Below, one piece after another: positions 57,401 to 64,000 of a stretch of DNA of 64,000 bases. The notes under the pieces were generated by a model. The model searched no databases and was not told the origin of the DNA. It was given only the letters and a program-made list of their open reading frames with translations. The stretch is from the NCBI GenBank assembly GCA_951799425.1, contig OX637391.1, positions 51,803,069-51,867,068 of the forward strand. Direction: 5' to 3'. Made by a program: the position numbers and the translations under genes. Source of the stretch: Ilex aquifolium. Lineage: Eukaryota; Streptophyta; Magnoliopsida; Aquifoliales; Aquifoliaceae. Each line of letters opens with the position of its first letter. The stretch's first letter is position 1.

Positions 57401-60400
57401 GTTGGCGAGAATCCAAATGATTTACTCTTCATAACTACTAAAGAGCCGATTGATCACGGCTCTAGACATTCAGAGAAGCGGCAAAGTGATGCTAAAATGC
57501 GACTTCTTGATCTGGTGTGTTCTATGATACATCGTCTTTACCGTCTGTTCTTTCTTGTTGAGCCATGTTATGAAGTTTACTGTGAAGTTTATTGGGTTGT
57601 GGAACGTGATTAAGATTCTAAAAAGTATATCAATTACAATCCTTTAGATTGGTACATTAGTGGAAGGTAGCACCCTTAAAAGGAAAAAGGAATGAGAGTC
57701 TGGTAGTGAGAATACGATGGACTACAAAAGACAAAAGATACTGCCTGTAGAGAGTGCATTGCTGGTTCCAACTGGCTGCAAGTAAGTACATATGGTTACA
57801 TTTAGAGAATATTGTGAAGGTGGTTTCCTTTGTAGGAAATTCATACATTTGAAATAGACAACTATTATGATCCATCAATTTTCCTTTATTCATGATTTTT
57901 TCGATTGATTTGTCTATTTAGAAAATAAATAGCAGCTCTATCTATCAATATATATGGTCTTGGATCATCACTAGTGATTTTTCTTTGGAATTTGGCTACT
58001 TAAGGCTTTGCATTATTTGAGATTGATATTGGCCAAAGAAGTATTACCAAAAAACTTTTTTTAATCAGTTGGAGTGGATCAAGTTGATGCAACAGAGGAA
58101 TCTAGCCTAGAGAGGCTCTTCATGTGGTTAAAGTTTCTTGTGCTTTAACTTTCCAGGTTAACAAAGGAGTTGAGGCTTCACTAGTTCAGCTCCTTGAAAC
58201 TGGTTTGTTGCATGCTGATCCTCATCCTGGAAACTTGCGTTACACATCATCAGGACATATAGGGTACACCCATTTACTGTTTTTTTCACCATTTTCTTCT
58301 CTGATTGTAATAGGAGACCTTGACATACATATGGTTAATGCCCACCTCTCACCAATTTGGACTAGGTTTTTGGACTTTGGATTGCTTTGTCGAATGGAAA
58401 GGAAGCATCAGTTGGCCATGCTTGCGGCCATAGTGCACATAGTAAATGCGGATTGGGCATCTCTTGTTCATGCTCTGACTGAAATGGACATCGGAAGACC
58501 GGGAACTAACATCCGCCGTTTTACCATGGTAACATCTGTTATTACTATCTATATGTCTATATATTGCACTTTTGGGATGTAACTTGTTCCCTTGCGGATT
58601 TGTGCTATAGAATGATACTCTTTTCGTTCACACTGTCAAACTCCCACTGGTTCAACTTATTCTTTAGTGACAATGGTGGTTCAGGATTTGGAAGATGCCT
58701 TGGGAGAAGTGGAATACACAGATGGAATTCCTGATGTCAAGTTTAGTCTGGTGAGAGTCATATCCTTGTGATGCTACTTGCTAGAAGTTCTTGTTCTTAT
58801 TCTTCCTGACATGACCTTGAAGGCAATACTGTATGTTGACTGGGATTCATAGTGGCTTTCAGTTCAGTTCCACAAAACTCTGTTTTTGAGTTTACTTGTG
58901 AAACCATTATCCTCTTCAGATAAGAGAATCTGGTGTTCAATACGCTGTCAGATTCCAATACCTTTTTGGGGATTTAACATCGAAGACTTCTTGAAACAAG
59001 GTCTACCTTGTTACATGATCATTTTAATGGTTAGCCTTAGCCTACAAGGGAATGATGATCACCCAAATTTATCCTCAAGAACATCAGTGATCGTTATATG
59101 TGATTCTCATCATCTCATTGGGTCTCTAGTTTTTAAGAGATCGTGTATGGTCAGCGAGATTTTATGTGTTGCCACATATTCTATGGACTATCTTATTAAG
59201 AACTTCTTGGAAGAAAAATGTGAAAGAAAATAACACTATTTCATTTTGTGTGGTTGAGTTGGTTGAAGGAAGTACAATTCAGGTTGCCCTTCTTTTGATT
59301 TTTATATATTTTAATTCTTTTGTTACTTTTCTCCCGATTCTAGGTTTTGCAACAGAAAATACTTCCTGGGAATATTTTGTTTACGAAATGTAGATCTTCC
59401 AATGCAAAGATATATTTCTTAGTTTTGTAGAAAATGCTAATGGTGCCATAAATTTTGTAGTAAACATTCTTGGGTAAATGCTGCCTTAAAGTAACTTTCT
59501 TTCATAGAAACTTGTGCGGAAAGCATACACGTAAAAACAGTGCAGCCTTAAAGTAACATTCTTTCATAGAAACATGAAGGAAACATGCACGCAAAAAATA
59601 GTTTTGCTTGTCAGTTATAAGTTCATAAATTTCAATATCTTGCTGCTTCATATTTGCAAGTATGTTTTTGATTGTTATAATACTCGTTTTTTAGGTTCTC
59701 GGGAAAATATGGTCTGTAGCCTTCAAGTATCATTTCCGCATGCCACCATACTATACACTTGTCCTACGCTCTCTTGCTTCCTTGGAAGGTAGATTATCAC
59801 ACTAACTTCTAAAATTCTGCTTGCTCCAGTTTTTTAGGCATGAAAGAAATCTAAAACTTTATGGACTTCATTGTGGGTCTTTGTCTTCCATTGTCAACCT
59901 GGAATGATTCTTTCTTCATGCTCTTTTCGTTTTACAGGATTAATAGAGCTCATATATCTTTTATTCAAACAATGTTTTATTGCTATATGGGGTTTGCCTT
60001 GCTGATGTAACTGTTAAGTTATGAAGCAATAACATAGATCAAATTTTTGGCAAGGAAGTGGTGGGTTAAGCGAGAATGAGAATATCCAGAAGATGTGCTT
60101 GTGAGGCTGGCTGTCAGTCAGTATAGTCGAGCATAGTTCAGATGGCCCACCCTCAGAGAAGTCTATTTTTTTTTTCTACGCAACCAGCATCTTGTATAAC
60201 TTTATAACATTTTTCAGATTAATCATCTTTTTCAGTGTCTAAACAAATGCATGTGCATGCATAGGTTGTTAAGTTTTAAACACTCTCTTCTCGAGTTGAA
60301 CTCTAAGTGGAGAACCTATGCTCTTTCATTTTACAAAAACATCGATATGATAAAGACAGCAAGGCAGGAAGGGCATTCTTTTGATGGCCTCTTCATTATA

Positions 60401-61626
60401 GCAGTGAAGTAGGAAAAGCCTCCAAAGAAACTAGTATCAGAAAGCTGCCATGATCATGGATCTGATCTGATCCCCTATTTGATCTCTGATGTGAGAGAAT
60501 GAATGTGAGCTGAAGTTGGGGTTTTTTTTTTTGAATAGAGAAGTAGGGTTTAAATCACCTATGCTTTCTGGACTAAATAGAAAGCCATTAAAAAAACAAT
60601 GAGGGAGATTACATTATCTGAAATGATGGAAGGCGAGAGCAGTTCTTTTTTGCCACACTGCAGTATTGGACAAAAATATACAAGGGTGTCTTTCTCTACA
60701 GTATTGGTGTTATATTTGATCTTGATGAATTTTTTTTTTTTTGGACTTTCCTATTTCTGATATATTTATTATTTTACTTTGGAATCCTTGCATGTCCAAT
60801 TCATCTAATATTTACCTCGACAACATATTATTTACATCTGTTTATCTACTTTTCAGGACTGGCTGTTGCGGCAGATCCAAATTTTAAGACGTTTGAAGCT
60901 GCTTACCCTTATGTTGTTCGGAAACTTCTCACTGATAATTCAGCTGCTTCAAGGGGGATTTTACATTCGGTATATTTTTGTGTTATTTACCTTCATAATA
61001 TCTTAGTTTTTCCTCACACTGGGCTGGTATTGTTAGAAACTTGAAAAAGTCAATGCGGCCCTTGTTTTAGTTGTTTAGATGGGAGGATAACTTACTAACA
61101 TTGCATTGTAAGGGTCTAGCTATAAAGTTTGCTGGATTACCATTTTTGATGCATCTGCTCTTTATTCTTGGTTATTTATGTTTACAATGGCTAGTTTTCT
61201 TCACATTACACTGGTGATGATAGAAAAATTGGAAACTTTAATGCAACCTCTAGTTTTTTTTTCCTTTTTTTTTGGGTACGGGCACACATTAGTTTGATTG
61301 TTTAGATTTTGAGGATGAGAGTTGGTATGTTGCTGCAAGGTACAGCGCTCTTCAGTCAATGTGTTTCATTGGTGTCACCCAAATATAGCTTCTTCAACAG
61401 CTCTGATTTTCAACATCATTTCTTTTAAGTACTGGGTAATGTAATAAATTTAGACTGGAAACTGGGGTTTTTTAACTTCTTTGACTGTCAGGAAGATCTA
61501 ACATCAAGTTATTGGCATTTCTTCTTGTATGTTAATTTTAGTTGTTGTTCTTCAGGTGGTGTTCAACAGACAGAAAGAATTTCAATGGCGAAAGCTTGCT
61601 CTTCTCTTTAGATTAGGAGCAATGAG
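51446..61626 (+). CDS. Chloroplast-type ABC1/UbiB (ADCK) atypical kinase, 14 exons, 3' end outside window
   Basis: Exons: 51446-51779, 52578-52753, 55017-55182, 55393-55445, 56000-56143, 56296-56400, 56484-56609, 57314-57514, 58157-58263, 58366-58528, 58685-58750, 59695-59788, 60857-60969, 61556-61626. All have GT/AG borders and keep one frame (1919 nt, about 640 residues). The ATG at 51446 is chosen because the open frame upstream has no ATG; the first 40-50 residues look like a plastid transit peptide. Family motifs: [16 protein letters not shown] (KxGQ, about residues 220-233), AAASFGQ (alanine-rich nucleotide loop, 285-291), VAVK lysine about 306, [17 protein letters not shown] (454-461), LDFGLL (Asp about 474). 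ABC1K proteins regulate prenyl-lipid and quinone metabolism in plastoglobules or envelopes. Closest by memory are the ABC1K2/ABC1K6-type plant members, not certain. No break is seen. Confidence 0.92.
53230..53330 (+). mobile_element. Possible SINE 3' piece in ABC1K intron 2
   Basis: GGGTTCAAGCCCCC resembles a tRNA B box. It is followed by a (CTCCCT)n run (about 53272-53313) and 13 A's, the layout of a tRNA-derived SINE tail. No A box is clear. Confidence 0.4.
53363..54923. mobile_element. hAT-like element with CAAGGGCGAAGC ends in ABC1K intron 2
   Basis: The left end CAAGGGCGAAGCTATG and inverted right end CAAGGGCGGAGCCAGG match at most positions and resemble the element at 22193-22802. The flanks CTGATCAA and TTGGTTAA agree at only five of eight, so the duplication is weak. 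53464-53625 and 53730-53870 are two diverged copies of one segment inside. No transposase frame. Confidence 0.55.
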
Positions 61627-62645
61627 GTATGCTGATTAGTGTCCTTTAGCACTCAATATTGGCTAGTGAAGCTTATAATTTTGGTTCATCAGGGTTTCTT
61701 CCATCTTGTCCCCATTTGGATATCCAAAATTTATGCCAACTCACCAATATAAATAATATAATTCATACCAACTCATATCCTCTTAAGGGCATCTTATTGT
61801 TATTTTCTGAACATCATCTGAATTATTTCCTTTTAAATCTGACCCTCCCTAGACGTCGGAGTGATGGGAGCTTCGTGCACTAGGCCAATTTTTTTTTATT
61901 TGAATTATGTCCTCCTGTGCTCCCTATACATAAAAGTACAGGCTGCTCAGATTGCCCAACTTCCTTGCAGTCTGATATTATCTCGCTGAAGCGTCCGCTA
62001 AGATGTTTCAACTTTCCTTGTCTTAGGTAAATGCATCTCATGGTAATTTCACTTCTTAGTTGCCCTACATCTACCTTAATAAGGCATAGGTGATCTTATT
62101 TTTGATATTCTTTTGTGGGCTATCAAGTGAGATGGAGAAATCCTCAAGATTAAATCAATAAAACATATGCTGTTAGATTGCAGCTTCATTCTTATTGGAA
62201 AAAAAAAAAAGATTGCAGCATCATTGGAAATGTTCCAATCCATTTTTTGTAGCATATTGCTTGTGGCCCCATATGCTTGACCTAGTCTAGGCCTTTTGCA
62301 AGTTATTACCCTAGACAATTTGTCAATTTAGCAAGTAATTTATTCAGTGTACCGATCTTACAAGAGACTTTTCATTGAGAGGAATCATTCAAATATTCCT
62401 TTCTTATTCAATTTTTGACGAGTCAATGAATCCATAACCAATAGAAGTAGATATGGGCTTAAAGTTACTGTTGTGCAAGCTTATTATGAGAAGCTTTTCT
62501 ATATCATATTAGTTACTTCCCCTTTTCTCGGATGATCTTAATATTTGTCGTGGGTATCATTCCTTGGTTCCTCGTGATTCTCAGATTTTTTTTTTTATTT
62601 GCATTGTGTTTCCTTCCGTTGAAAATGCATTTCATTTTCTTCTTA
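61627..62645 (+). other. ABC1K intron 14, proximal part
   Basis: It begins with the donor GTATGC after GAMR. I searched for the next exon, which should supply the final 100-150 residues, and found no convincing acceptor with homologous frame before the window end. Confidence 0.5.
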
Positions 62646-62791
62646 CTAGCAATGCAACACGTGCGTTGCACGGGAAAATTTTCATTAAAATATTTGATAA
62701 AATACATAAAAATTTAATTGTATAGTTAAATTAGATATTATTTCATATTTATCATACGTAAATTATTTGTATTGTGGATGAAGAGAAAAAG

Positions 62792-62833
<42 letters not shown>

Positions 62834-63131
62834 GACATCGGAGATAATATTGTATTAATGAAGTTGTCGATGTGTAATATTGGGGTTTTGGAAAAAAAAA
62901 ATAATATTTTTATATATCCTATTAAGAGCACCATGACCATTTAAAAGTTTTGCAAAGATAAGAGATTTACATGATATATTAGAGGTTAGTTTGTTATTTA
63001 AGTATAGAGTGATATAATGGTAATTTGAATATTTAAATATAAAATGACATGTTAATCTTTATTATTTTTTATAAGGCCAAAATAGTAAATCAAAATTTTT
63101 TCATATAAGGTACTTTTATTAGTAGTATAGA
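62646..63131 (-). mobile_element. Non-autonomous Helitron in the ABC1K intron
   Basis: On the minus strand it starts TCTATACTACTAATAAAAGT (after an A) at 63131 and ends at 62646 with CTAG before T. The last bases form a GC-rich hairpin (CCGTGCAACGCACG). 486 bp, non-coding. It contains a (TA)n microsatellite (62791-62819). Confidence 0.82.
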
Positions 63132-63246
63132 TGAACATCTCCTTCAATTATCTAGATTATAATCTTGCAAGGCTTCGACTAAATATTTGCATGTCCCTGC
63201 TCCATGGAGCTAGGCTTGCAACCCATTAGGTGTGATTTAATAGAAT

Positions 63247-64000
63247 GAGAGAGTTACACTCAAACCCCCTGATGTTTGTCTCTTAATCACTCAGACCCCC
63301 TGACATTTAAAATATTATACACAAATCCCCTAAGGTTTATACAGGCATAAAACTTAGACCCCTGTCGTCAATGTCCGTTAGTAAATTATATCCAGACCCC
63401 CTAAAATTTGTAACGTATAATACTTAGCCCCTAAAGTTTAAAATGTTATAATTAGACCAAAAATACTCTAATCAAAGATAGAATATCAAATATTTTAAAT
63501 TTTACAACTAAAATTCATGTTCTATTATGAAATTTATTGAAATAAAATTAAAAATAAAAATCTAATTTTTTCTTAAAAAATTATAATTAGTATATAATTA
63601 TATTATCTATTGGAATTTAATTTGGTCGTTTAAATGACCAAATTATCTCAATTAAAGTTAGAATATATTGTGTCCATTATAGTTTGATCCCTTATTTGAT
63701 TTTTTAGTTTTATTCCAATAGATAGTATAATTATATATTAATTATGATTTTTTAAGAAAAAATTAGGTTTTTATTTTTGATTTTATTTCAATAAATGACA
63801 TAATAGAACATGAATATAATTCATGTTCTGTTATGAATTACTTAGACCATTTGTCTGATTTTTTAGTTTTATTTCAATAAATAGTATAATTTTATACTAA
63901 TTATGATTTTTTAAGAAAAAATTGACTTTTATTTTTGATTTTATTTCAATAAATGATACAACAGATTATGAATTTTAGTTATAAAATTTAAAATATTTTA
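63247..64000. mobile_element. AT-rich fold-back element, left part
   Basis: It opens with GAGAGTTACACTCAAACCCC, resembling the ends of the Mutator-type MITE at 34488. Then 63480-63625 and 63700-63830 are inverted copies (aataaaattaaaaataaaaa versus tttttatttttgattttatt), and 63865-64000 repeats the second arm. The structure runs off the window, so class and size are unknown. Confidence 0.6.

Noticed and set aside
60438-60475. Resemblance to miR167 (aagctgccatgatcatgg)
   Set aside because: The match to the conserved miRNA is interrupted and I see no complementary arm nearby.
1-64000. CRISPR arrays, bacterial operons, prophage or tRNA genes
   Set aside because: No regularly spaced identical repeats with unique spacers, no bacterial gene organisation and no complete tRNA cloverleaf were seen; the window is plant nuclear DNA.

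Overview
This window is nuclear DNA of a flowering plant, most likely a eudicot. It is AT-rich, has spliced genes with GT/AG introns, encodes chloroplast-targeted proteins and a MIR160 gene, and is dense in plant transposons. I cannot name the species.

Three host loci stand out. (1) A MIR160 hairpin on the minus strand at about 17.3 kb. (2) An LHCA1 gene (photosystem I antenna protein) on the minus strand at 33.3-36.5 kb, with four exons that splice in phase but one extra base in exon 3 that breaks the frame. (3) A chloroplast-type ABC1/UbiB atypical kinase gene on the plus strand from 51.4 kb. Fourteen exons are resolved, and its C-terminal exons lie beyond the right edge. A small receptor-like-kinase exon relic lies at 14.05 kb.

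The rest is largely mobile DNA, and several elements can be delimited to the base by their target-site duplications (TSDs). 0-2.1 kb: 5' end of a Ty3/gypsy element (LTR, tRNA-Asp primer site, broken gag) cut by a small-TIR MITE. 4.9-6.7 kb: a hAT MITE with a 1.2 kb Mutator-type MITE inside it. 7.8-13.3 kb: a tandemly repeated segment cut by a decayed Ty1/copia element. 13.5 and 30.4 kb: two copies of one Mutator-type fold-back MITE. 22.2 kb: a hAT-like MITE. 28.9-29.7 kb: a MITE carrying a 5'-truncated LINE with an RNase H remnant. 31.4-32.8 kb: GC-richer LTR-like DNA. 40.6-45.7 kb: a young Ty1/copia element with 256-bp LTRs. 46.3-48.0 kb: a second copy of the large Mutator-type MITE followed by a Helitron. 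The LHCA1 intron holds a Mutator-type MITE and a TRIM. The ABC1K introns hold a hAT-like element, a Helitron and the start of a large AT-rich fold-back.

The host genes are not an operon or cluster. LHCA1 and the ABC1 kinase are both plastid-related, but their proximity is probably coincidental. I found no undescribed multi-gene system. The points most worth following are the LHCA1 frameshift, the MIR160 locus, the nested insertions, and the repeat arrays at 27.2, 31.6, 50.2 and 63.5 kb.
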